Positions 44,078 through 52,126 of a stretch of DNA of 60,315 nucleotides are shown in pieces; within the stretch, counting starts at the first letter, position 1, and the number at the start of each line of letters is the position of its first letter. The position numbers and the translations under genes were made by a program. The stretch comes from JAUIBE01 sp035267185 (lineage in GTDB: Bacteria; Pseudomonadota; Gammaproteobacteria; Xanthomonadales; SZUA-36), in contig DATFLY010000063.1 of assembly GCA_035267185.1 (NCBI GenBank), positions 1-60,315 of the forward strand, given 5' to 3'. Under the pieces are notes generated by a model. The model did no database searches, had not been told where the DNA came from, and worked only from the letters and a program-made list of their open reading frames with translations.

Positions 44078-45624
44078 GAATCTGAACGCGTCTTTTGGCC
44101 CGGATTTAACACAGACGGCAGAAAACGTGTGATATCAGAAGCAATCATTCCCCGCTCTCCGATTTCTGCAGCCGCAACATCAGCAGCAGCAGCGTGAGCT
44201 GTAACCCCTACCCTCGCAGCCGCCCATGCATCCAGGCCTTGCGCCAACATGGCACCAATGACGCCGGCCAGCACGTCTCCGGTCCCACCGGAAGCCATAC
44301 CCGGGTTGCCCAGCGGGCAGATTGCATAGCGCCCTGCAGGATCAGAAATGACCGTGCCACAACCCTTGAGAACAGCCACGCAACCACCCTGGCGTGCCAG
44401 CTCCTTCGCTGCGCTTATCCTGTCGTTTTGAACCACCCGTGAATCCACACCAAGCAACCGGCCTGCCTCAGCTGGATGAGGCGTCATGATGACCTGACTG
44501 CCATGTTCAGAAATTCTCTCGAGCGCTGATTCTTTTGCGATCAGGTTGAGTGCATCGGCATCAACCACCATTGGCCCCACATGGTCCCGACATGCATTCA
44601 GCATTTCAACGGACCAACTGGATTGACCCAGGCCAGTGCCCAGAACGACAACATCAGCCTGTTTCAGCAAAGCACGAACAACACTTCCTGCTTCAGCATC
44701 CCTGACCATTAATTCCGGGCACCCACTATTCAATGTTGATGCATGCTCAGGGTGCGTGACCAGGGTGACTTTTCCACCACCTGAGCGAAGAGCAGCCTCT
44801 CCACAAAGACGCAATGCACCGCTCATCCCGGCATCACCACCGATTCCCAGGATCCAACCAAAGTGTCCCTTGTGACTGTTTTTATGACGCTTTTTCAGAT
44901 ATCGGGAAATGAGGAATTCATGAATCAATTCTCCTGAAGTGAAATTCCGCTGATAAACCGAATCCGGTACACCCAGGCGATCAAACTTCAACAGCCCGGA
45001 GCAGTCGGGTCCGTCTGCTGTATACAAACCACGCTTGCGTCCAATGAATGTGACAGTCATCTCAGCCTTGACAGCGAGACCCATGATGCGTCCGGTATCT
45101 GAATTCAGACCCGATGGAACATCAACTGCAACAGTCACCGCATCTGACAGGTTTATCCTTTTTATGACTTCCGCATAATCACCCTCGGGTGGGCGATCAA
45201 GCCCCGTCCCAAGCAAGGCATCAACCACGAGGTCGATCCTTCCAAGGCGTGCAGGCGATTCTGGCTCTGCTTGCCCACCCGCATGGATCCAGCGCTGCGC
45301 TGCAAGTGCCGCATCTCCCCTGAGGGCATCGGGAGGTTTCAGTGCGTAAAGTTTGCAGCTGATCCCCTGCTCCAGGGCCAGTCTCGCCACGACATAACCA
45401 TCCCCGCCATTATTTCCGCCGCCACAAACCACCAGCCAGCGCTGACGATCCGGGTACTGATTGCGAATGGCCTCAAACACTGACTGCCCTGCCCGCTCCA
45501 TCAGTTCCAGGCCGGCAATTCCATGATCTTCTATGGCACACCGGTCCAACTCCCGAACCTGGGAGGCAGTGTACAAACGCTGGTTGGCGGCTGTAGGCTG
45601 GGGTTTATCCGACATATCGGTCAT
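44074..45624 (-). CDS. nnr: bifunctional NAD(P)H-hydrate epimerase / ADP-dependent dehydratase
   Basis: A fusion protein of about 516 residues repairing hydrated NADH and NADPH. The N-terminal YjeF_N epimerase domain has VVCGGGNNGGDGYVVARLA and VDALLGTGLDRPPEGDY with DVPSGLNSDTG. The C-terminal ribokinase-like dehydratase has GHFGWILGIGGDAGMSGALRLCGEAAL, VVDADALNLIA, MTPHPAEAGRLLG and LGNPGMASGGTGDVLAG. The start is ATG at 45624 or 45615; the frame runs 81 codons further up without conservation. A perfect -10 hexamer (TATAAT, 45636-45631 on the minus strand) ends only six bases before 45624, implying a leaderless or very short-leader mRNA. Divergent from queG. Confidence 0.93.
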   Translation of the reverse strand: MTDMSDKPQPTAANQRLYTASQVRELDRCAIEDHGIAGLELMERAGQSVFEAIRNQYPDRQRWLVVCGGGNNGGDGYVVARLALEQGISCKLYALKPPDALRGDAALAAQRWIHAGGQAEPESPARLGRIDLVVDALLGTGLDRPPEGDYAEVIKRINLSDAVTVAVDVPSGLNSDTGRIMGLAVKAEMTVTFIGRKRGLYTADGPDCSGLLKFDRLGVPDSVYQRNFTSGELIHEFLISRYLKKRHKNSHKGHFGWILGIGGDAGMSGALRLCGEAALRSGGGKVTLVTHPEHASTLNSGCPELMVRDAEAGSVVRALLKQADVVVLGTGLGQSSWSVEMLNACRDHVGPMVVDADALNLIAKESALERISEHGSQVIMTPHPAEAGRLLGVDSRVVQNDRISAAKELARQGGCVAVLKGCGTVISDPAGRYAICPLGNPGMASGGTGDVLAGVIGAMLAQGLDAWAAARVGVTAHAAAADVAAAEIGERGMIASDITRFLPSVLNPGQKTRSDS

Positions 45625-45711
45625 TGGGAAATTATAACGTTGAACAGGGATCGCCAAAGTCCAGATTCCGACGGCCAGGCAAAAAAAACGATCCAGCCTG
45701 GCGAAGACGGG

Positions 45712-46779
45712 ATGAATGGTCTGGCCGAACAAATCAGGAAATGGAGCAAGGAACTCGGGTTTCAAGCGCTCGGCATCAGTGATACTTCCCTGAACGAGCA
45801 CGAAAAACGGCTCAATCAATGGCTGTCTGACGGTTTCCAGGGCGAAATGGAATATATGTCTCGTCATGGTACACGCCGCAGCCGGCCCGATGAGTTGATC
45901 CCCGGCACGGTGCGCGTGATCTGCGTGCGTATGGACTATCTTCCGAATGAAGCAAGAACGGCCGAATCACTCATGGAAGAACACGACAAAGCGCTGATCT
46001 CACGTTATGCACTGGGACGCGATTATCACAAGGTGATGCGCAACCGATTGCAAAAACTCTGCAATCGGATCAAGGATGAGATTGGTGAATTTGGCTACCG
46101 GGTATTTGTCGATTCTGCGCCAGTTCTGGAAAAAGCCCTTGCCGAGAAAGCCGGCCTGGGCTGGATTGGCAAACACAGCAATGTCCTGAGCCGCGATGCC
46201 GGCAGCTGGTTTTTCCTCGGCGAGATTTACACTGACCTGCCATTGCCAATCGATCAGCCGGCGCAGAATCATTGCGGGGACTGCCGTCGCTGTATTGACA
46301 TCTGCCCCACCAACGCCATCGTGGAGCCTTACAGAGTCGACGCCAGGCGATGTATTTCCTATCTGACCATTGAACTGCGAAGCGCCATACCGGAAAACCT
46401 GCGCGCGGGCATCGGCAATCGGATTTTCGGATGTGACGATTGCCAGGCAGTGTGCCCATGGAACCGATTTGCACAGTTCAGCCAGGAAGATGATTTCAAA
46501 CCCAGACCCGGCCTGGACGCGGCCAGCCTGATTGAATTATTTTCCTGGTCGAAGCAGCAATTCCTTGAGAAAACGCTGGGCAGCGCCATCAGGCGCATCG
46601 GTCATGAGTGCTGGCTGAGAAACATCGCAGTTGCCCTTGGAAACGCCATCGCCAATGCGCCAGCAACTGCGACATCAACAGATGCAATCATAAATGCACT
46701 GCATAGCCGCTCAAATCACCCCTCTCCACTGGTTCGAGAGCACGTGGCGTGGGCGCTCGCGCAACATTCAACAACCTGA
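45712..46779 (+). CDS. queG: epoxyqueuosine reductase QueG
   Basis: A 355-residue cobalamin- and Fe-S-dependent enzyme carrying out the last step of queuosine synthesis in tRNA. It has the early RYALGRDYHKVMRNRLQKL and FVDSAPVLEKALAEKAGLGWIGKHSNVL (cobalamin site, catalytic Asp). Two [4Fe-4S] cysteine groups follow, CGDCRRCIDICPTNAI and CDDCQAVCPWNRF, then a C-terminal HEAT-like region. The ATG at 45712 is the family-like start; the frame stays open well upstream. Its position beside nnr matches E. coli queG-nnr. Confidence 0.95.
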   Translation: MNGLAEQIRKWSKELGFQALGISDTSLNEHEKRLNQWLSDGFQGEMEYMSRHGTRRSRPDELIPGTVRVICVRMDYLPNEARTAESLMEEHDKALISRYALGRDYHKVMRNRLQKLCNRIKDEIGEFGYRVFVDSAPVLEKALAEKAGLGWIGKHSNVLSRDAGSWFFLGEIYTDLPLPIDQPAQNHCGDCRRCIDICPTNAIVEPYRVDARRCISYLTIELRSAIPENLRAGIGNRIFGCDDCQAVCPWNRFAQFSQEDDFKPRPGLDAASLIELFSWSKQQFLEKTLGSAIRRIGHECWLRNIAVALGNAIANAPATATSTDAIINALHSRSNHPSPLVREHVAWALAQHSTT

Positions 46780-46883
46780 TCCAACACGCTGTGGCCTGTG
46801 CTATGCTTGCGCGTTAGCGATTTCAGTTGCCTGGCGATCCGTCTGATGTCAATAACGGGCCGGGTATTCCGGAGGAAACGAAC

Positions 46884-48407
46884 TTGAACGTCATCACACA
46901 ACTAGAAACCCTAAGAAATTACGGCGGGAAAGCCCGAACCAAAGGCCTTTCGGACGACATCATTCAGGATTTTTCTGAACGTGATTCAAGGCTGTCTGAG
47001 GCCATTGAAGATGCAATCAGTCAGTTTGACCAGTTGCTGGGTGAATACCCTGAATTGCTGGCAATGAGTGAGGCTGACCAGATCAGGAGCATCCAGTCAG
47101 GCATGGTCAATTTCTATGCCCAGGATTCGGTCAGCCCCTTTGTGACCCTGGCTGCCCGCGGCCCCTGGATCATTACACTCAAAGGTGCGGTGGTTCACGA
47201 TAGTGGCGGATACGGCATGCTTGGTTTTGGACATGCGCCGAAACACATCCTTGAAGCCATGAGTGGCAAACAGGTGATGGCCAATGTGATGACGTCCAGC
47301 ATCAGCCAGAAACGACTGACCGATGCACTCAGCAGGGAAATTGGTCACAGCCGGGAAGACGGTTGTCCCTTTTCACACTATCTGTTTTTGAACAGTGGAT
47401 CTGAGTCCGTCACGGTTGCAGCCAGGATTTCAGACATCAACGCCAAAATCATGACCGATCCGGGCGGACGATATGCCGGCTGCCAGATCAGGAAAATCGG
47501 TTTGTCCAGGGCATTCCACGGCAGAACGGACCGCCCTGCCCAGTTCTCTGACTCAACACGGAAGACGTACAGCAAGCATCTGGCCAGCTTCCGTGACAAC
47601 AACAGCCTGATCACGGTTGACCCGAACAATTCGGAACAACTGAAGCAGGCTTTCGAATGGGCAGAAGAAAACAACGTATTTATCGAAGCACTGTTTGTAG
47701 AGCCGGTGATGGGTGAAGGTGATCCTGGAATGGCGATCACGCCTGAGTTCTACCAGACCGCCAGGGAATGCACGCGCCAGCACGGGTCGCTTATGCTGGT
47801 CGACTCCATCCAGGCTGGCCTGCGTGCTCACGGCGTTCTGTCAATCTGTGACTACCCGGGTTTTGAGAAACTCGACCCACCGGACATGGAAACTTACTCC
47901 AAGGCACTCAACGGGGGTCAGTACCCACTCTCCGTGCTTTCAATGACCCCTGAAACAGCCTCAATGTATCGTCATGGCGTGTACGGCAACACCATGACCA
48001 GCAACCCACGCGCGATGGAAGTGGCCTGCGCGGTGCTTGACTCGCTGACGCCTGAACTTCGTAACAACATCCGTGTGCGAGGTCAGGAGTTTGTTGACAA
48101 GTTGCTCGACCTGCAAAACGAGTTGGGAGATGCGATCACTGGAATCCAGGGAACCGGCCTGTTATTCAGCGCTGAGCTCAAAAGTGACCGCTACCGTGGA
48201 TATGGCATTGATTCGACCGAAGAATATATGCGAATCAATGGCATCAATGTAATCCATGGCGGCGAGAACTCCCTGCGTTATACACCGCACTTTGCAATCA
48301 CGTCAGAAGAGGTGGACCTGATCATCAATGCCACCCGCACTGCCTTGATTGAAGGTCCGGTAAAAGCTGAAAGTAAAGAGCCAGAAGCGGCAAGCGCTGC
48401 GGCCTGA
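46884..48407 (+). CDS. class III PLP-dependent aminotransferase, substrate unknown
   Basis: A 507-residue fold-type I enzyme. YGMLGFGHAPKHILEAM begins the PLP domain; FLNSGSESVTVAARISDI, FHGRTDRPAQFSDS, EALFVEPVMGEGDPG and MLVDSIQAGLRAHG (the cofactor Asp) follow. The PLP lysine is in YSKALNGGQYPLSVL. An N-terminal part of about 90 residues and an Ala/Glu-rich tail are extra. TTG at 46884 is the start: GGAGG lies eight bases upstream; the frame opens earlier without a site. The family contains ornithine, acetylornithine, lysine and GABA aminotransferases; the sequence differs enough from each that I do not choose one. It is not clearly linked to its neighbours. Confidence 0.82.
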   Translation: MNVITQLETLRNYGGKARTKGLSDDIIQDFSERDSRLSEAIEDAISQFDQLLGEYPELLAMSEADQIRSIQSGMVNFYAQDSVSPFVTLAARGPWIITLKGAVVHDSGGYGMLGFGHAPKHILEAMSGKQVMANVMTSSISQKRLTDALSREIGHSREDGCPFSHYLFLNSGSESVTVAARISDINAKIMTDPGGRYAGCQIRKIGLSRAFHGRTDRPAQFSDSTRKTYSKHLASFRDNNSLITVDPNNSEQLKQAFEWAEENNVFIEALFVEPVMGEGDPGMAITPEFYQTARECTRQHGSLMLVDSIQAGLRAHGVLSICDYPGFEKLDPPDMETYSKALNGGQYPLSVLSMTPETASMYRHGVYGNTMTSNPRAMEVACAVLDSLTPELRNNIRVRGQEFVDKLLDLQNELGDAITGIQGTGLLFSAELKSDRYRGYGIDSTEEYMRINGINVIHGGENSLRYTPHFAITSEEVDLIINATRTALIEGPVKAESKEPEAASAAA

Positions 48408-48419
48408 ACGAATCACAGA

Positions 48420-48479
48420 AAAGAAAAAGCGGGCTGGCCAGGGTAGGACTGTTGCGCCCGGAGAAGGAGCCAGCCCGCT
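48420..48479 (-). terminator. possible terminator hairpin
   Basis: Eleven-bp perfect arms (48428-48438 and 48469-48479) flank a 30-base loop; on the minus strand the stem is followed by TTTTTCTT. It could end minus-strand transcripts of the small membrane gene at 48568. The large loop makes it less certain. Confidence 0.4.
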
Positions 48480-48567
48480 GTTCACAATACCCGCCTGAAA
48501 GAAGCCAGGGGAGGAGTGCCTGGAACCAGGAGTCAGGAGCGGGTCGGTGAATCAATCGTATTGAGCC

Positions 48568-48708
48568 TTAGTGCATTCCTGATATCCGCACCATCTGATC
48601 AAGAACGTATGGCATCAACCAGGCAGCGCCCAGCAGAGCCACCAGACCCAATGCATTCATTGCAACGGAAAAACCCATCTTCATTGCTGTCAATCCTCGA
48701 CCAATCAT
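48568..48708 (-). CDS. small single-helix membrane protein (46 residues)
   Basis: ATG at 48708 with AAGGTGG about eight bases upstream opens a 46-codon frame ending TAA at 48568-48570. The product is MIGRGLTAMKMG, then a hydrophobic helix (VAMNALGLVALLGAAWLMPYVL) and a short tail DQMVRISGMH. An internal ATG at 48684 would give 38 residues. It lies downstream of the pilin-like gene on the same strand but beyond that gene's hairpin. The frame, ribosome site and helix support translation; no family is recognised. Confidence 0.5.
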   Translation of the reverse strand: MIGRGLTAMKMGFSVAMNALGLVALLGAAWLMPYVLDQMVRISGMH

Positions 48709-48739
48709 GAGCAACCACCTTCTGCATCAATTCATTGGC

Positions 48740-48783
48740 CTCTAATAAAACACGGCCCATTCTCAAAGCCTGAGAATGGGCCG
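48740..48783 (-). terminator. Rho-independent terminator after the pilin-like gene
   Basis: Perfect 13-bp arms (48753-48765 and 48771-48783) around a 5-nt loop, followed on the minus strand by TGTTTTATT. It begins 35 bp after the stop of the pilin-like gene. Confidence 0.7.
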
Positions 48784-48817
48784 CAAATATTTCAGAATTT
48801 TTTTGGGAAAGGCGTTT

Positions 48818-49150
48818 TTAAGCTTCGTTACTTTGATCCACAGATTCAGCCTCGTTGGCAGCACCCAACCCTTCCTGTGAACCTGCTGGTGCCGACTCCG
48901 AATCCATCTCAATGGCAGACCCCGAATCACCCGAACTACCCGGTCCAGCGGATTCCACGTACTCGGAATGACTTTCGGCAGAGAGCGGCTTACCATCAAT
49001 CCCCGGCTCAGGTACAAAATCCTGGTAAGTCGGAAATGCCAAAACGACAATGGCAGCGATCATCACAACACTGATAACCAGCTCGAAAAGAAAGTAACCG
49101 CGCGCACGGCGAGGTGACTGATTGGACTTTGAATGCAAAACAGATAACAT
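48818..49150 (-). CDS. pilin-like protein with acidic low-complexity tail
   Basis: A 110-residue protein. The N-terminus resembles a prepilin: a basic leader (SKSNQSPRRARG) then G|YFLFELVISVVMIAAIVVLAFPTYQDF, with Glu at mature position 5 and a hydrophobic helix. Instead of a pilin head domain there is only about 65 residues of Ser, Glu, Ala and Gly-rich sequence (HSEYVESAGPGSSGDSGSA, EAESVDQSNEA). AGGGGG precedes the ATG. A strong terminator follows. It may be a membrane-held or short pseudopilin, or a pilin that has lost its head; no pilus assembly gene is adjacent. Confidence 0.65.
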   Translation of the reverse strand: MLSVLHSKSNQSPRRARGYFLFELVISVVMIAAIVVLAFPTYQDFVPEPGIDGKPLSAESHSEYVESAGPGSSGDSGSAIEMDSESAPAGSQEGLGAANEAESVDQSNEA

Positions 49151-49279
49151 CCGTGTTCCCCCTTAAATCTTGCTTTGTCCACCATCCATGGTGGTCGTGA
49201 ACCTCTAAGCATAACCGAATCAGGGCCTTATGGCGAGAATCTGAAAATCAATCGCCACCGGGGGCTTTGCTGTTAACCG

Positions 49280-50272
49280 CTAATCGGACTGCTTTGCCTG
49301 CGCCCCGCTGTATTGCTCAGACATGTCATTGATCACGTCAGAAACGATTTCCCGCAGTGAATCAGGCCCTATGACTTCGACATCGGAACCATATCTGAGA
49401 ATGTCCATGATCAGCTCCCGCGCATGACTGAAAGGAACGCGCAAACGCCAGGATCCATCGTCCTCGAAATGCCCCTGCTGGTCAGGGTGCCAGCTTTCCT
49501 CGGATATCCAGCGCGACATTTCGGGAGAAAATCGCAAATCTGCCAGGTGTTCTGCCGGGCCGGAAAAAATGCCATAGGACTGGTCGAAATGCTCGGACAT
49601 CACGGCATCCGCAACATCGCGAGCGTTTTCCGGAACACGCTTCAATTCCCTGATCCGCTCCAGCGCGAAACTTCGCAGCCCATCAGCCACGTGACACCAT
49701 GCATCCAGGTACCATGAATTTCGGTACTGGGTCAGACGCTGAGGTGAAATAGTGCGTTGGCTCAGCTCATCCCGGCGCCTTCCGTGATAACTGATTTCAA
49801 GACGCTGATGATCAGCGAGTGCACCCAGTACGTCCTGAAACAGGTGAGCAGGAACAGCGCGTCCGGCAACCGGCTGCAAATGGATTCGGGATGCCGCATC
49901 TCCGGCGTCCACACCCTTCTGCCGCAGCAATGCATTGATTCGTCCCTGCAAAGACTCCAGTTCGTCTTCCAGCAAACCCGGCTGCACATTGCCAAGAACC
50001 TGCCTCGCAGTCAGCAATGCCTGCAATTCGTCCGGGCTGATCCAGATTCCGGGGAGTTCAAATGGCTGATCGTAGCTGCGGTCGTAGTAAAACCCGCGGT
50101 TGTCCTCATCCTGTTCAATCGGTGCACCCAGGAAATCCCGCAACTCGGCAACCAGGCGATAAAGGGTGGCTTGTGAGCACTCCAGCCGCTCCATCAAATC
50201 CTGGCGCGAGATTGGCGTGCGGCGCTGATTGAGAATGTTGTGGAGGTGATAAAGCCTTTCGACTTTTGACAT
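49280..50272 (-). CDS. HTH-WYL domain transcriptional regulator (YafY-like)
   Basis: A 330-residue protein with an N-terminal winged helix-turn-helix (VERLYHLHNILNQRRTPISRQDLMERLECSQATLYRLVAELR) and a WYL ligand-sensing domain (about 140-220) containing ISYHGRR and YRNSWYLDAWCHVADGLRSFALERI. A C-terminal WCX-type extension ends in VEVIGPDSLREIV. WYL regulators often respond to nucleic acids or nucleotides. The ATG at 50272 lies three bases after the gltX stop, so it is likely translated from the gltX transcript. Targets are unknown. Confidence 0.9.
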   Translation of the reverse strand: MSKVERLYHLHNILNQRRTPISRQDLMERLECSQATLYRLVAELRDFLGAPIEQDEDNRGFYYDRSYDQPFELPGIWISPDELQALLTARQVLGNVQPGLLEDELESLQGRINALLRQKGVDAGDAASRIHLQPVAGRAVPAHLFQDVLGALADHQRLEISYHGRRRDELSQRTISPQRLTQYRNSWYLDAWCHVADGLRSFALERIRELKRVPENARDVADAVMSEHFDQSYGIFSGPAEHLADLRFSPEMSRWISEESWHPDQQGHFEDDGSWRLRVPFSHARELIMDILRYGSDVEVIGPDSLREIVSDVINDMSEQYSGAQAKQSD

Positions 50273-50275
50273 GAA

Positions 50276-51694
50276 TTAACCCGCGGCTTGCGCTTCCCTC
50301 TTGATGACAAATTCGATGGCACGGGCGATTCGCCTCAGGCTTCGATCACGCCCGACCAGCAACAATGTACTGTCTATGGAGGGCGAGATAGCCGTTCCGG
50401 TCAGGGCGACGCGCAGTGGCTGCGCGATCTTGCCCATTCCCACCTCAAGCTCAGCCGCCGTTTCCCGAACGGCCGCATTAAGCGACTCAGCCTGCCAGTC
50501 ATCAAGCGCTGCAAGTCGTTCTGAAATGGCCGTTAGAGGCTGGCGTGCGACGGGACGCAAGTGTTTTTTTGCAGCAACAGGATCAAAATCACCAAGCGGC
50601 TCATAAAAGCAACGACTCTGCTCCGCCATCTCTTTGAGCGTGGTAACGCGATCAGCCTGAACCTCGACCAGTTCAGGCAGGCCTGGTCCTGCTTTTGAAT
50701 CAATTTCCAGTGCATCAAAATGCCATTGCAACTCGTCGGCAACCCGTTCGCGATCCAGGCTCTTCATGTAATGCTGGTTTAGCCAGTCGAGCTTGGACGT
50801 ATTGAAAGCAGACGCCTTACGATTCACGTCATCAATGTCGAACAGCTCTATCATTTCTTCCAGCGTGAATACTTCACGGTCACCGTGGGACCAGCCAAGC
50901 CGAACCAGGTAGTTGAGCAACGCTTCAGGCAGATAACCGTCATCCCGATACTGCATGACGCCGACAGCACCATGCCGCTTTGAAAGCCGGGCGCCATCAT
51001 CCCCAAGGATCATCGGAACATGAGCAAAGACGGGTGGCTCGGCACCCAGCGCACGGTAGATATTGATCTGGCGAGGAGTGTTGTTGATGTGATCATCACC
51101 CCGGATGACCTCAGTAATGCCCATATCAATGTCATCAACGACCACAGTAAAATTGTATGTGGGTGTGCCATCAGGGCGCGCGATGACGAGATCATCCAGC
51201 TCATTATTGGATATGGCGATTCGCCCGCGAACGCGATCATCGAAAACAACATCACCATCATCCGGATTCCGAAACCGTACCACCGGACTGACATCCGCCG
51301 GAACATCCTCACGTTCGCGGCAAAAACCGTCGTAACGGGGTTTCAGTCCGTTTGCCATGGCTTCTTCACGGAGGTTATCAATTCGTTCACGCGAGCAGTA
51401 GCAGTGGTAAGCCCGGCCATCAGCCAGCATTGAATCGATGACCTCGGCATAGCGATCAAAGCGCTTGCTCTGGTAAAACGGCCCCTCGTCATAATCCAGG
51501 CCAAGCCAGTTCATACCATCGAGAATGGCCTGTACCGACTCCTGGGTTGATCGTTCCCGGTCGGTATCCTCAATTCTCAGTATGAAAACACCCTGCGAAT
51601 GTCGTGCCTGCAGGTAACAAAAAAGGGCTGTCCGTGCACCTCCAACGTGAAGGTATCCGGTAGGGCTTGGGGCAAATCGTGTTCGAGTACTCAT
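50276..51694 (-). CDS. gltX: glutamyl-tRNA synthetase
   Basis: A 472-residue class I synthetase charging tRNA-Glu. RFAPSPTGYLHVGGARTALF contains the HIGH-type motif and ARLSKRHGAVGV the KMSKS-type motif. A zinc-type cysteine cluster (YHCYCSRERID ... YDGFCRER) is present, as in E. coli GluRS. DDHINNTPRQINIYRALG follows the catalytic fold. A -10 hexamer TAAAAT (51709-51704, minus strand) ends nine bases before the ATG, so the mRNA may have almost no leader. A terminator hairpin lies about 75 bp further upstream. The WYL regulator follows by 3 bp. Confidence 0.96.
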   Translation of the reverse strand: MSTRTRFAPSPTGYLHVGGARTALFCYLQARHSQGVFILRIEDTDRERSTQESVQAILDGMNWLGLDYDEGPFYQSKRFDRYAEVIDSMLADGRAYHCYCSRERIDNLREEAMANGLKPRYDGFCREREDVPADVSPVVRFRNPDDGDVVFDDRVRGRIAISNNELDDLVIARPDGTPTYNFTVVVDDIDMGITEVIRGDDHINNTPRQINIYRALGAEPPVFAHVPMILGDDGARLSKRHGAVGVMQYRDDGYLPEALLNYLVRLGWSHGDREVFTLEEMIELFDIDDVNRKASAFNTSKLDWLNQHYMKSLDRERVADELQWHFDALEIDSKAGPGLPELVEVQADRVTTLKEMAEQSRCFYEPLGDFDPVAAKKHLRPVARQPLTAISERLAALDDWQAESLNAAVRETAAELEVGMGKIAQPLRVALTGTAISPSIDSTLLLVGRDRSLRRIARAIEFVIKREAQAAG

Positions 51695-51762
51695 GGGGGC
51701 GGGATTTTAACAGAGTCCACGGTCTTCAACTGCAGGAAAAAGCTTTTCTTTGGTCTTTTTTA

Positions 51763-51966
51763 CGGGCAAGAAAAAGGCCGCCCTCCTTAGCGGCCCTTTT
51801 TCCCTGCCCAGGGGACGAATCCTGAAGGCAGTGCCCACGTGATCAGTCTGTGCTGGCCACGTGTATCCGGGGAACCATTGAAAGTCGTGCGAGGTCTGAA
51901 CTTCTCTTGCAGCTCAGCTCACAATATCGGCGAAAAACCGAAAAGATTTTTAAGTTGTGCAGAACC
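51763..51966 (-). ncRNA. candidate small RNA upstream of gltX, family unknown
   Basis: On the minus strand a possible promoter (TTGACA at 52001-51996, 17 bases, TTTACA at 51978-51973) leads into about 200 bases without a credible frame. They end in a hairpin CTGCC-TT-CAGG ... CCTG-GGCAG and then a terminator (GGCCGC ... GCGGCC, T-rich tail, about 51765-51802). The terminator precedes gltX with only its own -10 in between. The size would suit a 6S-like RNA, but I could not fold the diagnostic central bubble, so no family is assigned. A gltX attenuator is the alternative. Confidence 0.35.
51765..51808 (-). terminator. Rho-independent terminator upstream of gltX
   Basis: GGCCGC and GCGGCC pair around an eight-base loop, with A runs on one side and T runs on the other; outer GGGCA/TGCCC extends the stem. 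T-rich on both strands, it would stop transcripts from either direction; on the minus strand it ends the candidate RNA before gltX. Confidence 0.75.
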
Positions 51967-52074
51967 GTGTTCTGTAAAACCAATAGATGCGGCATTGTCA
52001 ATCATCCTTGATTGGCGGCTCATCCCTGTCACCCAAGAGTATCCACATTTAGACCAGCCGGGTAAAGGGCAAAA

Positions 52075-52104
52075 TTGTCACACAACACCTCAAACGCATA
52101 TGAT
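52075..52104 (+). promoter_or_regulatory. sigma70-type promoter of mltF
   Basis: TTGTCA (52075-52080), 18 bases, TATGAT (52099-52104). The predicted start about 52111 lies 16 bases before the mltF ATG at 52127 and excludes the upstream part of that open frame. Confidence 0.55.
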
Positions 52105-52126
52105 CTTGCCTGTGAATTCGCCTCCG

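Noticed and set aside
51763..51966. Firm assignment of the RNA before gltX as 6S RNA or 4.5S RNA
   Set aside because: The 4.5S core GGTCAGGTCCGGAAGGAAGCA-like motif is absent, and the 6S central bubble could not be drawn by hand; only size and terminator fit.
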